Assembly (NCBI GenBank): GCA_963377175.1
Contig: CAUJNA010003321.1
Location: 452,501-516,500 of the forward strand
Source of the DNA: Effrenium voratum
Lineage: Eukaryota > Sar > Dinophyceae > Suessiales > Symbiodiniaceae
Direction: 5' to 3'
Length of the DNA: 64,000 bases
The notes beneath the pieces are model-generated. The model ran no database searches. It saw only the letters and a program-made list of their open reading frames with translations, and had not been told where the DNA came from. How positions within the stretch are numbered: position 1 is the stretch's first letter; every line of letters starts with the position of its first letter. The position numbers and the translations under genes were made by a program. Positions 41,053-52,410 of the stretch are shown here, piece by piece.

Positions 41053-41877
41053 TAAAAAGGGGAACAATTTCCTGAGGGGGGTCCCCTTAGACGTAAAAAA
41101 GGGGCCATGTTTTTTTCCCGTGACCCCCCCAATGGTAAGTAATCCAGAAAATCTCTGGGGGGGTCCTCCTCACCGAGCAGGGGGGGCTTTAAAATCGATT
41201 TATCCTTCCGAGAGGGGCATATTAAAAATCCGGAAAATGGCGTTTTCGTGGGATCCGGCGAGCTCCTCATTGAGCAGGGGGGTTTTCCGGCCCACATGGG
41301 ACCCAGGACGTAAAAAGGGGGTTTCGCCAAGTCCACTGGGGGACGGGGGTTAGTCTCTGGGAAGCCCTTTCATGGTATCATTTCCCACGGCCAGCACTGT
41401 CCAAAAAACCGTTTTCTAGCTTTGAGCTTGGCCACGGACCAAGAACTTTCGGACGGATTCTTGTCGCCCCAAGCCGCGCCGAAAGCGTGCGGCCGAGAGG
41501 TTGGCGAGTGGCCCAGATGATGGAGGCTCCCATGGAGGCGCAGGCGCTGAGCGATCTTTTGTTTTTTGTCCTTCTTATTTCTGTGCTTTCCTTGCTTGTT
41601 TTGTTCGGTCTTTTTGTTTTCACGTTTATATAATATATATATATATATATACACATATAATTAGTTCTGTTTATGTGTTCCTTTTGTTTTTTCTTTTTCT
41701 TGCAGTATTTGTTTTTCTCAGAGTGCAAGCACAGAAGACGGCCGCCGCCGAGAAATTTTGAAGTTTGGCGCTAAAAGAATCGGTATGTTTTTTTTGTTGA
41801 TAAATTTATCAACATGGCTTTGGTTTTCTTTGAAACCAAAAAGGGGGTACCAACTCAAAAAAAAATGGATAGATCCA
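41053..41877. other. No supported gene
   Basis: G-rich runs at 41070-41350, a (TA)n run at 41627-41650 and AT-rich sequence. Open frames on the minus strand (41370-41728) are Lys-rich and low complexity. Confidence 0.4.
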
Positions 41878-41993
41878 CTATGTCCCCCAGTAGTGCCCTT
41901 TTTCACCCTTTTTTGGTTTTGAGGGTTTTCCTTACTAAAATAGACTACAGACAAAGGTTACCCTTATTCTAAGCTTTCTACTGGAGGACCTGG
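41878..41993 (+). mobile_element. Family A element
   Basis: CTATGTCCCCCAGTAG to CTACTGGAGGACCTGG. Confidence 0.75.
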
Positions 41994-42207
41994 GGATAAT
42001 CTCAACATGGCTTCGGTTTTCTTTAAAACCAAATCCACAAATTTGGGTACCAACTCCAAAAAAACAACTGGATAGACCCATAGGTTTTCTAGTCCATGAG
42101 TTGCATGCAGGTTATGCATCCATGGCCTGGGTCAAGGGCACAAAAGACGAGCTGCCCATGAGCCACTTGCTCAGGACCGAAAACCGGGTAGATGAAGGTG
42201 AATAATC

Positions 42208-42317
42208 CTTGGTGCATTTTGCTTGGATGTTGGGACTTTAACTTTTTTGCCAACTAATGGGTTTCCATTAAACCACTAAAAGTTAAACTTTTAGCAGGGG
42301 AGCAGAAAGCAACCAAG
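42208..42317 (+). mobile_element. Family C element with perfect 5-bp duplication, nested in a J-like element
   Basis: CTTGGTGCATTTTGC to AAAGCAACCAAG, flanked by TAATC at 42203-42207 and 42318-42322. The surrounding J-like sequence runs from TGAGCCACTTGCTCAGG (42158) to TTGATTTTGACTCAGATGG (42557), also interrupted by other sequence. Confidence 0.8.
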
Positions 42318-42559
42318 TAATCTAGGGGACACTTCCCCGTTCTTTCCAGGGATCCGAGTCTTTTCAGAAAACCAGCAGAATCCAAGGGGAAGCAGATCCG
42401 GTTTTTGAAAAGAACAATGGTTGAAAAGAATGGGGAATCAACCCAAAGAAATAAGGGATAATCCCCAATATATGGGTGCGGATATCCGCCTTGTTGTTTC
42501 GTTACATTTGTCTGTGTGGACTATTTTACTACCAGGCCTTGATTTTGACTCAGATGGCT

Positions 42560-43419
42560 GAACTTTCCTGGAAGAGCAGGGGTCCTTGGTTTTTCACGTG
42601 GCTTGATCAAGGGAACGATCTACCCAAGACCTTGCTTTGCTTACAGTGCTCGCTTAGCTGCCTGCAATTTCCCGGGGGGCCATGCTTGGTTACTCATCCA
42701 TGTGTAGGTCCGCTCTCTTTTGCGCAGTCTGCTTTTGAAGTCTGCTTGAAGATGCTGGACCACTAGTTCGGCAGGTGTGCTTCACACCACGGGCTGCTGA
42801 GTTGGACTAGGTGCCTACGGTTTGGTCCAAGTGGACTTGGGCGCCCGAGTTGTTTCCATCCGAAACCGGTTCTTGGACCTCAAGTTGCCTTTGATCTGAC
42901 AAGCAGCGATCCGTCTCCCGGGAACCGGGGCGGGACCTGGTTCCCGCCACTGGGCCGAGGGACAGTGTCTTGGCTTTTTTGACGGTACCCCCCTTTCTTG
43001 TTGGGTGTAAAAAGAAACTGTGGCCCAAATCCTAAAAAAGCGGCACACCCTGATATGAGTGAACTGCAACATGTGCCATCCGCTGCTGTTTGGGCCAGGC
43101 CGCACACTGAGAGAAGCATCTCACACTGCGACGCTGGCTGAGATGCCTGCGGGGAAACAGCCGCATGAAGGTGTGTTTCTGCTGAGGGTACCTCGATTCG
43201 AAGGGAAACCAAAAGGAAACCCATCATTTTGGGGGTCCAAATCCCTACGCCACCAAAATATCCGGTATTGCAAAGCTTTTCGAGCGAAGCCGAAACTCGA
43301 ACTTCTCGCCGTTTCGACACCAAGTGGTGCATTTCAAGCTTCTAAAAGAAGAAGAAAAAAAGGAGGAGGGGGTTCCCTTCAAAATGAACCAATAAAAGAG
43401 TGCCCCATCCACTGGAAGT
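42560..43419. other. No supported gene
   Basis: Several overlapping open frames on both strands (42476-42766 +, 42880-43332 -) without domains or clear borders. Confidence 0.3.
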
Positions 43420-43656
43420 TTGGTGGCGGGCCATGTGGATGACGCCTTTCACAGCCTGCGGTGCTTTGACCATGGGCAAGCCATACATGTGGCCATGGAT
43501 AAAGGGAAGCGGAGGCTATTGAGAGAGGGCATCAGACACAATCCATGTGGCTGCGGCCTTGGGAACAAAACGGACCTGTTCAAACCTAACTGTGTGCCTT
43601 GCGAAGAGCGAAGGCCAACTGCCAAGGGCTACGGCCGTGCATTCTTGATGGTTTAA
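43420..43656 (+). CDS. Open frame, unrecognised, Cys-rich middle
   Basis: 79 codons ending in TAA, starting at GTG. Contains MDKGKRRLLREGIRHNPCGC and LFKPNCVPCEERRPT, i.e. CGCG plus C-x2-C. Could be a last exon. No family recognised. Confidence 0.3.
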   Translation: MVAGHVDDAFHSLRCFDHGQAIHVAMDKGKRRLLREGIRHNPCGCGLGNKTDLFKPNCVPCEERRPTAKGYGRAFLMV

Positions 43657-44161
43657 AAAGGGGTATGCCAGTTGCCTTTGTAGCCTGATCCATTGCTTCA
43701 GTGAGACCATTTAGCGTTTCATTTACTCACCCCAAAGTCCTTCCCTACTTTTTGGTGGTGCATTTTCCGGTGTCCAAGTTCAGGATCAAAGGAAACAATG
43801 CAAGCAAAGTAACCAAAGCAAGGGAATGGACAACAACAGAGCAACTCAACGCAACCGCAAGTCTAGAGGTTTCATGGATCCTTCTTTTCAGGAACCCCCC
43901 CAAAGAAAAAGCGTCGGGGGAACAGCGATCGGTTTTTGAAAAGAATGCGATCGGTTCTGTTTGGAATCAAGCCCTAGAGTCCTGAAAGGCCCAAGATTCT
44001 TGGGAAGTTCCTTTGGCTGTATTATTTTGCCATGATCAAGGTCATCCCCTAAGTGGTGGGTTAAAGGGAAATAAACCCGACAGATGAGGCCTTGCTATAA
44101 CCTCCATCAGACTAGCTGCTATGGGAGGTTGCTAAGGGATAGATCAAGATTGGTGCTAACC

Positions 44162-44288
44162 CTAGGGCCCCCAGTAGTGCCCTTTCTCACCCCTTTTTTG
44201 GTTGGGAGATTCGGTTCCCCTACCAAAATAGACCAAAAGGAAAAAAGTTGATACCCTTATTCTAACCTCTCAAATCTGGAGGACCTAG
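44162..44288 (+). mobile_element. Family A element, CAAATCTGG subtype
   Basis: CTAGGGCCCCCAGTAG to CAAATCTGGAGGACCTAG. Confidence 0.8.
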
Positions 44289-44653
44289 ACTTAGCACAGC
44301 CCGTCACAGCCGAAGCAGCAACCACCGAGTCTTTGTGCCAGGCCAGAGGCTTCTCGCGCTGCGAGAGCGCCCCGGCGCATGGCCTCAGGGCGAAAAGCAC
44401 AAGCCAAGACAAGTACATAAACCAAACTCTCCCACTGAAAGTTAAGCGTTTAGCCGAACAATTATTCGCACAGCCCAACCCTAGACAGGGTACTTGGAAG
44501 AAGCGCCCAAACAAATCCTGGGCTCAGGACCTCAAAGGCCCAAGAAAAAACCTCAAACAACTTCAGGCGTTGGACCGCGAATGGAACCACGGATTTCGGA
44601 GTAGACCATTTGCATATCCTGATGGATTTCGGAATAGATATGCTGGTGGTTGA
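44289..44653 (+). CDS. Candidate exon directly after an A element
   Basis: Reads TAEAATTESLCQARGFSRCE, then SAPAHGLRAKSTSQDK and a basic C-terminal half, ending TGA 44651-44653. The CCTAG of the A element would be the acceptor. No family recognised; the C-terminal half may be non-coding. Confidence 0.3.
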
Positions 44654-45106
44654 AACGCCCTCAGAAAAAAGGACGTTGCACGCATATCCGGCCCGTAAAC
44701 GTCACGCCTAGTTTGGTGAAGTTGGCTGTAAGTTGTTGTTCCCATTGTTGTCCACCTTCGGTGAATTTGGGAGGGGGGGGTAGTTTCCCACCGCGTCGGC
44801 TGTTAGGCGTCCCAATGAAGGACGTCTGGTGGTTGCACCTTGGTACCTTCGATTTTTTCAGGAAGTGGGGGTACCCAGTTTTATTTGAAGGGGAGCGAAA
44901 GGTAGACCTCCCCCTCAATTTGACTGTGGGGTCGATGGACATCTTTCAATTGATTGGACACTGCCGTGTTTTAAGCGGCAGGGTCTCATCAACTTCACGT
45001 AGAGAGCCACCGGAAGGGTTTAAAGGACCAAGAGGTTAGACCGCTGAATTTGGTGAGCAAGAACCTCACCGGTTAGAGGGGCTGCATCACTCTATAGCTT
45101 TTCAAG

Positions 45107-45645
45107 GTGATGTCTAGCATGTTCTCATTTTCACTTTGTTTGTTGCCGAGTTTGATTCCGAAAGCACAGATAAGGCCTGGGTTGCAAGTAGTTGTTGCAA
45201 GGAGATACCCAAGGAATCCAGATGAATGTACTTCCAAGGCAGCTGGGCGAGCGGAAGTTTTGGTACGTCTGTTGAAGCTTCGATTTGTGTTTGCGCTTCT
45301 TGGTGGCTGGCTGCGGTACTCTCAAGAATCATGGAACTGGAGAAGGGGTGTTTTCAACTAGGTCCCCCAGTAGTGCCCTTTCTCACCAACTTGTTGGGTT
45401 GGGAGGGTTCCCCTACGAAAATAGACTACAGAAAAAAGTTGGTACCCTTATTCTAACCTCTCCACTGGAGGACCTAGGAAGCCATGACTGAACACATTTC
45501 CCTGACTCCAGCTGCGGTCAGGTTCAGCAGGCAATTCCTGAAGGACTTTTCTGAAAAGGGAATTACCACGAGCCTGCCAATTGGTTTATTGATGAGTTGG
45601 AACACTATTCTTTTTCTAAATCTCCAATCATGCACTGGGGTCTAA
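45107..45645 (+). CDS. Two-exon candidate around an A element
   Basis: First part ends VFALLGGWLRYSQESWNWRRG at a donor GGGGT|GTTTTC (45350). After the A copy (45358-45477) the next exon, 45478-45645, reads EAMTEHISLTPAAVRFSRQF and LKDFSEKGITTSLPIG, then a hydrophobic end and TAA. The GT-AG intron 45351-45477 keeps frame and consists almost wholly of the A element. The second exon is the most convincing part. No family recognised. Confidence 0.45.
45358..45477 (+). mobile_element. Family A element, probable intron body
   Basis: CTAGGTCCCCCAGTAG to CCACTGGAGGACCTAG. No clear duplication of flanking bases. Confidence 0.82.
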
Positions 45646-46197
45646 ATCTATTTACCTCATTGGTGCTTTGATCATTGCTCGCAATTGCCCCCCCTGGTGT
45701 TTCTCTCACTTGTGACCTTCACTCCGATCCGATCCGGCCGGATCGAGGCTCTTGCGGCTCGGCAGGACTCGGTTGCGCCGCAGTGGCAGCTTCTAGTACT
45801 CATCATGAGTTTGATTTTCCGAGAGAGGCCTGGGTTGCAAGTAGCTGCAAGGAGATACCCAAGGAATCCAGATGAATGTGGGTCAAAAGCAAAGGCATCC
45901 CATTTTGGGGTAGGTGCACCACCCATTTTAGTACCTATTTTAGTGGGGATTGGGATGTTCACTGGGGGTACGATTTGGATTTTGACCCATGGCCACTTTA
46001 TTCTTCTTGTGGTTAAGTGGTTGAAATCCAACCACTGAACTGCTAAAATTTAATTGTTTGCTCCCCTTTCAACGTCCACCAAGCCATGGGTTTGTGTCGA
46101 TGTATGCCGAAAATGGTAGCTTTTCAAAAACCAAACTACTGGCATCCAGCTTAAGCCACCATGGGTTTGTTTCAATAGCACGAAAGTGGCGGCTTGC
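45646..46197. other. Repeat fragments
   Basis: A passage shared with 45177-45221 (GCCTGGGTTGCAAGTAG, GGAGATACCCAAGGAATCCA) recurs at 45829-45878, a local duplication. A fragment of family I (TCCAACCACTGAACTGC.. to CCAAG) lies at 46009-46084. Confidence 0.5.
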
Positions 46198-46930
46198 CGA
46201 AAACGCGCACACCAATCACCAAACTGCCAGTCAAAGACAGAGCCATGTTTTTTCTCAAGAGCCAACGTGGCATGGGATGCCTTCCACCAGACCTCGAAAG
46301 AACTGCCGAAGGAGCTGACAGCCTAGGTCCCCCAGTACAGTAGTGCTCTTTTACCCTTTCTGGGGGAGGGTTCAAAAACTAGAATAGACTGCACAAAAAA
46401 GTTGGCACCCTTATTCTAACCTCTCTACTGGAGGACCTAGCAGCTTTGTCTGTTCAACATCTCATCCTTGGGTTACGAAAATTCCCTTCGGCGCTATCCA
46501 ACAGGCATGGATTCGGATTGGCCAACCAGCCACACGCCTCGGGACCGAAGAACTTGTTGGGCGACGTGGGGGGCCCTCCTGGGCCTTCACTTCGGTGCAG
46601 CAAAAACATGGTGCCTACGAGCCCAGCGCTCGGAGGTAGTTCCGGGCTCACGATCACTTGTCTAGGTCCCCCAGCTAGGTGCCCTTTCTCACCATCTTGT
46701 TGTATTTTAGGAGGGTTCCCCTACTAAAATAGACTACAGAAAAAAGTTGGTACCCTTATTCTATCCTCTCTACTGGAGGACCCAGTTGTATTTGTTTCCC
46801 TGACATTCCGGCTTGGAGTGTTGATTTGAACGGAACCTTCAGATCAAATCCAAGCTTCGCACAGAACTGTCGACCTCTCCCCGTAGGACCGCGAGAGACG
46901 AGTTGCCTGGGAAGGCCGGGAGAAAGTTCC
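46198..46930 (+). CDS. Open frame interrupted by two A elements
   Basis: Left part ends VAWDAFHQTSKELPKELTA. The middle part 46441-46661 includes LSVQHLILGLRKFPSALSNR. The right part from 46786 includes ICFPDIPAWSVDLNGTFR. Exact removal of each A element with one copy of its 4-bp duplication (CAGC; TTGT) makes one continuous frame. This is suggestive but not proof: all three frames are fairly open in the middle part, and exact removal does not give GT, GC or GA at the 5' border. No family recognised. Confidence 0.35.
46323..46440 (+). mobile_element. Family A element with 4-bp duplication CAGC
   Basis: CTAGGTCCCCCAGTAC to CTACTGGAGGACCTAG; CAGC at 46319-46322 and 46441-46444. Confidence 0.85.
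46662..46785 (+). mobile_element. Family A element with 4-bp duplication TTGT
   Basis: CTAGGTCCCCCAGCTAG to CTACTGGAGGACCCAG; TTGT at 46658-46661 and 46786-46789. Confidence 0.85.
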
Positions 46931-46966
46931 TGACTGAGGAGACCCTGTGCCAACCCAAACTGGTTC

Positions 46967-47205
46967 TTCCATTTGCTGAAACGAATTTGCGTTTTGTTTC
47001 CCTTGTTGGTTTTCAAGGGAACCTGTCGCTAGTGGAAACATATATGCCTAAGGGTCATGACCCCTCCTATGCAGACCCCCTCAAGCCCTGCAATGGAGAA
47101 CCCCGGCCAATTCCTCTCAACAACAACCCATTTGGAGGGCCCCAAAACAGTCGGGACCCTTAGGGATACAAATTTTGTGCAGGGGGCCTATACAAGCAAA
47201 TGGAA
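46967..47205 (+). mobile_element. Family H element with a nested G element
   Basis: TTCCATTTGCTGAAACG on the left, AAGCAAATGGAAG on the right. The G copy interrupts the H body between GGAAACATATATG and ATACAAATTTTGTGCAGGG. Confidence 0.8.
47047..47164 (+). mobile_element. Family G element nested in H
   Basis: CCTAAGGGTCATGACCCC to TCGGGACCCTTAGG. The ends are perfect 10-bp inverted repeats. The middle includes CATTTGGAGGGCC. Confidence 0.85.
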
Positions 47206-47419
47206 GTGTTTCTCCGTCTTGGTTTTGCCCAAACTTGGCTGGGCCGGAAAAACCGGGCTCTTCGATACCACCCCCCAAAACCTTGAGGCAGCTTTGGGAT
47301 CGATCTGGGGGGCAACAGGTCAAAGGTTTCGAGGCGGAAAGACTCGCTGCCATCTGGTTCTAAGAATAGTGTTTACTTTCCCCTGTTGATTTTAAAGGGA
47401 ATCTGTCACTACCTGGTAC

Positions 47420-48130
47420 TTGTTTTTTTTTTGTTCCAGGGGGTTTAAGCCAATGGAGGCTCGACCTCCAGATGGAACCTCAAAGGGTCCAGAGCCGTTT
47501 TTTGGTGCCAGGCACCGGGAGCACCCCAAGCACATCGGCACGCACCCCAACGCGTGGCTTCGTGCCTGTATGGAGCCAAACAGGCCGGTGTGCTTGGAGG
47601 AGGGTTTGCTTGACCAGCGCAAGCCGTCCTCTTCGCTTTCCGAGCTTCTTGCTTTGTCAAGATCAGGCCTCAGGCAAGAATCGCCGAGATTTAAGACTGG
47701 GCTGCTTGTGTGGGAAGCTCAAAGCAAGGGCGAAGTTGTTTTGCACTTCTTTGTCCAGCTGGTTTAGCGTCTTCTCAGGAGTTTCCTGCTCAAGGTTTGC
47801 TATTGAATTCAGAGGAGACGTCAGTCATGTACTGCTTCGCCGAGCCAGCGGTGGGACGGAGAATCGGAGTTGGGACTCGTCCAAAGACCTAGGTCCCCCA
47901 GCGAAAAGGGTGCCCTTTTACCTTTTTTTTGGGGGGGGATAGACGACAGAAAAAAAATAAATGTTGGTACCCTTATTCTAACCTCTCTACCGGAGGACCT
48001 AGAAGATCACTTCACACAAACTGGTTGCGCAGATTGCCAACTGCGAGGAGTTACTGTCGCATTTTCTTTGTGTGACTCTTTTGCTTCAACTTTTCGTACG
48101 GAAGTTTTCCAACTGAACTTCCTTTGGTTA
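47420..48130 (+). CDS. Candidate multi-part coding region around an A element
   Basis: Part 1 (47420-47767) includes KPSSSLSELLALSRSGLRQ and FKTGLLVWEAQSKGEVVLHF, ending at TAG. Part 2 (about 47798-47888) includes FAIEFRGDVSHVLLRRASGG. Removing the A copy as a GA-AG intron (GACCTAGG.. to ..GACCTAG) reads on as KITSHKLVAQIANCEELLSH; removing it with the AAGA duplication reads on as HFTQTGCADCQLRGVTVAFS. Both look protein-like, so the frame is undecided. No family recognised. Confidence 0.35.
47889..48002 (+). mobile_element. Family A element
   Basis: CTAGGTCCCCCAGCG to CTACCGGAGGACCTAG. Flanks AAGAC and AAGAT suggest a 4-bp duplication with one later change. Confidence 0.82.
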
Positions 48131-48269
48131 TAGGGGAAGCAACTTCCATAATTTTTGTCTGCGGATCGGTCAATTCTTTGAGTCTTATTTTACACATCCT
48201 GTGGCGCACCATACTGCCGAATCAATCTATGCACATCTTCATATTGGGAATATTGGGACCCCCCAAATC

Positions 48270-48379
48270 TTTGGTGCAGTTGTCTTGGATGTTAGGACTT
48301 TAACTTTTTGCCAACTGATGGGGTTTCCATTAAACCACTAAAAGTTAAACTTTTAGCAGGGGAGCAGAAAGCAACCGAG
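48270..48379 (+). mobile_element. Family C element
   Basis: TTTGGTGCAGTTG to AAAGCAACCGAG, with AAATC and AAATG at the flanks. A frame reading KWWLSFSLPFAPTPKKGTLQ follows directly (48380-48500), a possible exon. Confidence 0.8.
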
Positions 48380-48500
48380 AAATGGTGGCTTTCCTTTTCG
48401 CTTCCCTTTGCGCCAACCCCCAAAAAGGGTACCCTCCAAATCGAATGCTTGAACTCTCGGCTGCTTGCTGTGATTCTCCCATGGCGTAGCTGCACCCTCA

Positions 48501-50493
48501 AGAAGAGTAGGGCAAGTGCGTTTCCGATGTTGTGTGTTGGTGTTTGTACTGTACTGTGGTTTATGTTTAACATGTTTGTGTTTGTGTTTGCGCTTGTTTT
48601 TGCGTGTGGTGTGTGATTGGCGACCGTTCACATGTGTTTATCATATTTTTTCAATCAGGTAGTTGGTTGAGTTGTCCGTTTCATTTGTTCACAAATGCTT
48701 GTGGTATATGATGAAGCGCAGATGCCAAAAAGGCCTGCTTTGCACGCCTCAGGGGACAAGCTCACGCCGCCCAAGCTGGCGCTGCAGCATCATATCCAGG
48801 CGGTTAGCGGCTGCAACACTTGGATTTGATGTGCTATGTAGTTCACGTGTGGCACGAACTGATCAGTAAATGCCCTTCACCCGCCATCAATGAAACGTGC
48901 TCACAGACTCGCGGCCCACAATTCCCATCCAAATCACTTTCCGTATTGAATTGCCAGACTCAAGTTATGGAGTGCTGGATTCTTCGCATAATCACATTCG
49001 ACCACTTTGATGTTGCACGTTTCATGGCAAGATTATCCATTTTGTTCGGAATTTCTTGGACATGAGAACAAGGCGTGGCAAATTTCGTTGCAAATCTTAT
49101 GATACCCTGACCATTTCCCAAAAATGTCCAGTGAGTCTCCTTTAGGTCATCGATTCTTCCCCGGCTTTTCGAATCCATCGACCCTACGAACTCGGCGATG
49201 CAGGCTTTTCATTTGGGTTCCCACCGTTTTCAATCTTTCAGTCGCAGGTTTCGCAGCAAATGAGGCTATGGAGGGGATAAGGCACCTGGGGCCACTTGCT
49301 CAAAATTTGGGCAGATGAAGCTTGGGAAGGACGGATGTGGGGTCCCGAGCATTTTAACAGGGTTGTGTCTCGGGGCAGTCTCAAAAATATGTCCGCTGGT
49401 TGGACGCTACCGTCTTTTAAAGGGAATGCAACAAGGACTCCCCCCTAATTTTGCAATCCCCCACTTGCAGGGAATAAATTCAGAAAGGTGGCAGCATTTG
49501 TAGAAGACTGCGCGCTGTGCCGTGTATGGTACGCCACCCAAAATGGTGTACATCGCACACTTAGCGCCACCCAGGAGCTGACACCGCCAAGAAGAAAGCA
49601 GGGGGCAAACGAGAAATAATGAAAATTATGCCTTTTTGGAAGGCCTGGACATGCCTGGAAAAACATGGAAATTGCATTTTCATTGTTTTGGAGGGCCTAC
49701 AAAAAGGGAAAAAACATAAAGAACAAAAAATGGGGGCGGGAGGGGGGGAGAGGGGGAAAGAACAAAATAATACTAATCACGACCCGCCCCCCCCCTCCTC
49801 GTCCCCTTCCTGGCCCGTCCCCCTTCGCCAATCCGCTTAGTGCTAACACTAATAATCGTCATAGTAGTAGTAGCAATATTAATGAAGCTTGCCTTCCCCT
49901 CTCAATAATAATATTGTTTCCCCCCCTTCCCTCTTCGCTTCCTTCCCGTAAGCAATGATAATCCCCCCCTCTCGCCCCCTTCTTTAGAAAAGGGTGCGGC
50001 CTCGAAGAAGGATATCGATGTTCCAGGTAGTTCCCTTCCGCAAAACGTACAGACTCTGCTCGGAAGGTGATGACAGTGGGCACGCGCCCCAAATTGCCAT
50101 CCGGAAAGATCAGTAACTCACCGACTCACCAAACCCCTTCTCGGTTAGGAACGCTGAAATATGTATATATATATATAGATATATCTATGGAACTGTCTAA
50201 GCAGCTTCGCCTTCCCCGGATTCAACTTGATGAAATTGCCCAACATTTGGCCCTCGATTCGGTCAGGATCCAAACATGGACCCCGCCTATTTTGTGGTGA
50301 GCTTGGGGCAAAACGAGATCACTATGTAGGTCCTTTACTATGTAGGTGTTGTTGTTGTTTTTGTTTTTCCCCGGCCGTCTGCCAAGCGCAGGGCGGCAGC
50401 GCGGAGGGGGACGCCCCCGGCATGCCAGAGCCTTGAGACGGAGTGCCGACCTGGTGGCTCCCGATCGAGGCCTGCCATTTGTTGTTGGGTCTA
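48501..50493. other. No supported gene
   Basis: Only short open frames. 49610-49990 is low complexity (G-rich, then C-rich, then AAT-rich). A (TA)n run lies near 50163-50181. A GC-richer patch at 50370-50460 has overlapping frames. Confidence 0.35.
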
Positions 50494-51723
50494 AAATCAT
50501 TTGGGGGTTGATCAAAAGGTCTTTTGCATGGGATGACCATTGGGTATTCTGTTTCTAGGGTCTGAAATCATTTGAGTCACTCGCTCAAAACGCCGGGTAA
50601 GTGAAGGTGAGTAAGTGAAAGACCCAGCCAGAATTAGTTGTGGCCGTCTTTCTAGTTCTTTGCATGGTTCTGTGTTAATCTTTCTTGTACCGGGTTTTGA
50701 TTATGACTCATTTGGGGGTTGATCAAAAGGTCTTTTGCATGGGATGACCATTGGGTATTCTTTTTCTAGGGTCTCAAATCATTCGCCGAGTAAGTGAAGG
50801 TGAGTAAGTGAAAGACCCAGCCAGAATTAGTTGTGGCCGTCTTTCTAGTTCTTTACATGGTTCTGGGTTAATCATTATTGTACCGGGTTTTGATTATGAC
50901 TCATTTGGGGGTTGATCAAAAGGTCTTTTGCATGGGATGACCATTGGGTATTCTTTTTCTAGGGTCTCAAATCATTCGCCGGGTAAGTGAAGGTGAGTAA
51001 GTGAAAGACCCAGCCAGAATTAGTTGTGGCCGTCTTTCTAGTTCTTTACATGGTTCTGTGTTAATCATTCTTGTACCGGGTTTTGATTATGACTCATTTG
51101 GGGGTTGATCAAAAGGTCTTTTGCATGGGATGACCATTGGGTATTCTTTTTCTAGGGTCTCAAATCATTCGCCGAGTAAGTGAAGGTGAGTAAGTGAAAG
51201 ACCCAGCCAGAATTAGTTGTGGCCGTCTTTCTAGTTCTTTACATGGTTCTGGGTCAATCTTTCTTGTACCGGGTTTTGATTATGACTCATTTGGGGGTTG
51301 ATCAAAAGGTCTTTTGCATGGGATGACCATTGGGTATTCTTTTTCTAGGGTCTCAAATCATTCGCCGGGTAAGTGAAGGTGAGTAAGTGAAAGACCCAGC
51401 CAGAATTAGTTGTGGCCGTCTTTCTAGTTCTTTACATGGTTCTGGGTCAATCTTTCTTGTACCGGGTTTTGATTATGACTCATTTGGGGGTTGATCAAAA
51501 GGTCTTTTGCATGGGATGACCATTGGGTATTCTTTTTCTAGGGTCTCAAATCATTCGCCGGGTAAGTGAAGGTGAGTAAGTGAAAGACCCAGCCAGAATT
51601 AGTTGTGGCCGTCTTTCTAGTTCTTTACATGGTTCTGGGTCAATCTTTCTTGTACCGGGTTTTGATTATGACTTATTTGGGGGTTGATGAAAAGGTCTTT
51701 TGCATGGGATGGCCATTGGGTAA
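50494..51723. repeat. 193-bp satellite, about six tandem units
   Basis: GGGGGTTGATCAAAAGG recurs at 50713, 50906, 51099, 51292, 51485 and (diverged) 51678, a period of exactly 193. An earlier variant unit starts near 50504 and is about 209 bp. Each unit joins a family F left part (GGGGGTTGATC.. GGGATGACCATTGGG) to a family J body (GGGTAAGTGAAGGTGAGTAAG .. TTGATTATGACTCATTTG). Units differ by only a few bases, so amplification is recent. Confidence 0.95.
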
Positions 51724-52410
51724 AACCGAGAAACAAATGATATGTCACCACAAAACGGGAAATCTTACCCATGCTTGGGGGGTTGATTATTCCTGGCCTC
51801 CAAATGACCAAGGTAACTCCATGTGGGAAAGATCAATTCTTTCTTGTGGTTTTGGCCGTTTAGTGCTTTTCACCAACCCCCCCAGTTCGTCTTTTTCCGT
51901 CCTTAGGCTTTTAGATGCTTTTTCTTGGTTTAGTGGTTGGGTTTCCGATTTTAACCCACAAGTTAGTCACGTTTAGCAGGGGATCTGAAAACGGACCGCC
52001 CAGAAAAACGTCTCCAAACTCCCAACACTTGGGACAATACCAAGCATCTTGGACATGGGGGTGCTGGTAGGAACCCTTTGTCGACAAACTGAAGGAACCC
52101 AGAAAAGACAGAGTCACGATGACAACCCGGGACATTGGAGTTGGCTGGGCAATCCCAGCGATAAATCAGTGCGGAGATCCGCCTGTTCAACCCTTACATG
52201 GTTCTGGGTCCCGATGTTTAATTCCAGGTTTTGACTATGACTCCCATGGGTATGGGTCAAAATGAAACCATCAGACAACCGCAGGTTTTTTGGTCTTTGG
52301 TTCCATTTGCCAGGGCAACCCATTTTGGGTACCTCTTTTTGACCCACAGCCACATGGGCGTCAGGCCCTCACCGAGGTATTTCCAGGTTCTTGCGTACTC
52401 CGATTTTGAC
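51724..52410. other. Family F and E fragments and another dispersed repeat
   Basis: 51780-51850 has F-like GGGGGGTTGATTATTCCTGG. An E-like end (GATCTGAAAACGGACCGCCC) is at 51977-51996. GGGTCAAAATGAAACC with TTTGACCCACAGCC at 52255-52350 belongs to a further repeat seen near 12.3, 12.6 and 37.8 kb. Confidence 0.5.

Noticed and set aside
50494..51723. CRISPR-like array
   Set aside because: Units are 193 bp, directly tandem with no unique spacers, in a eukaryotic context; it is a satellite.
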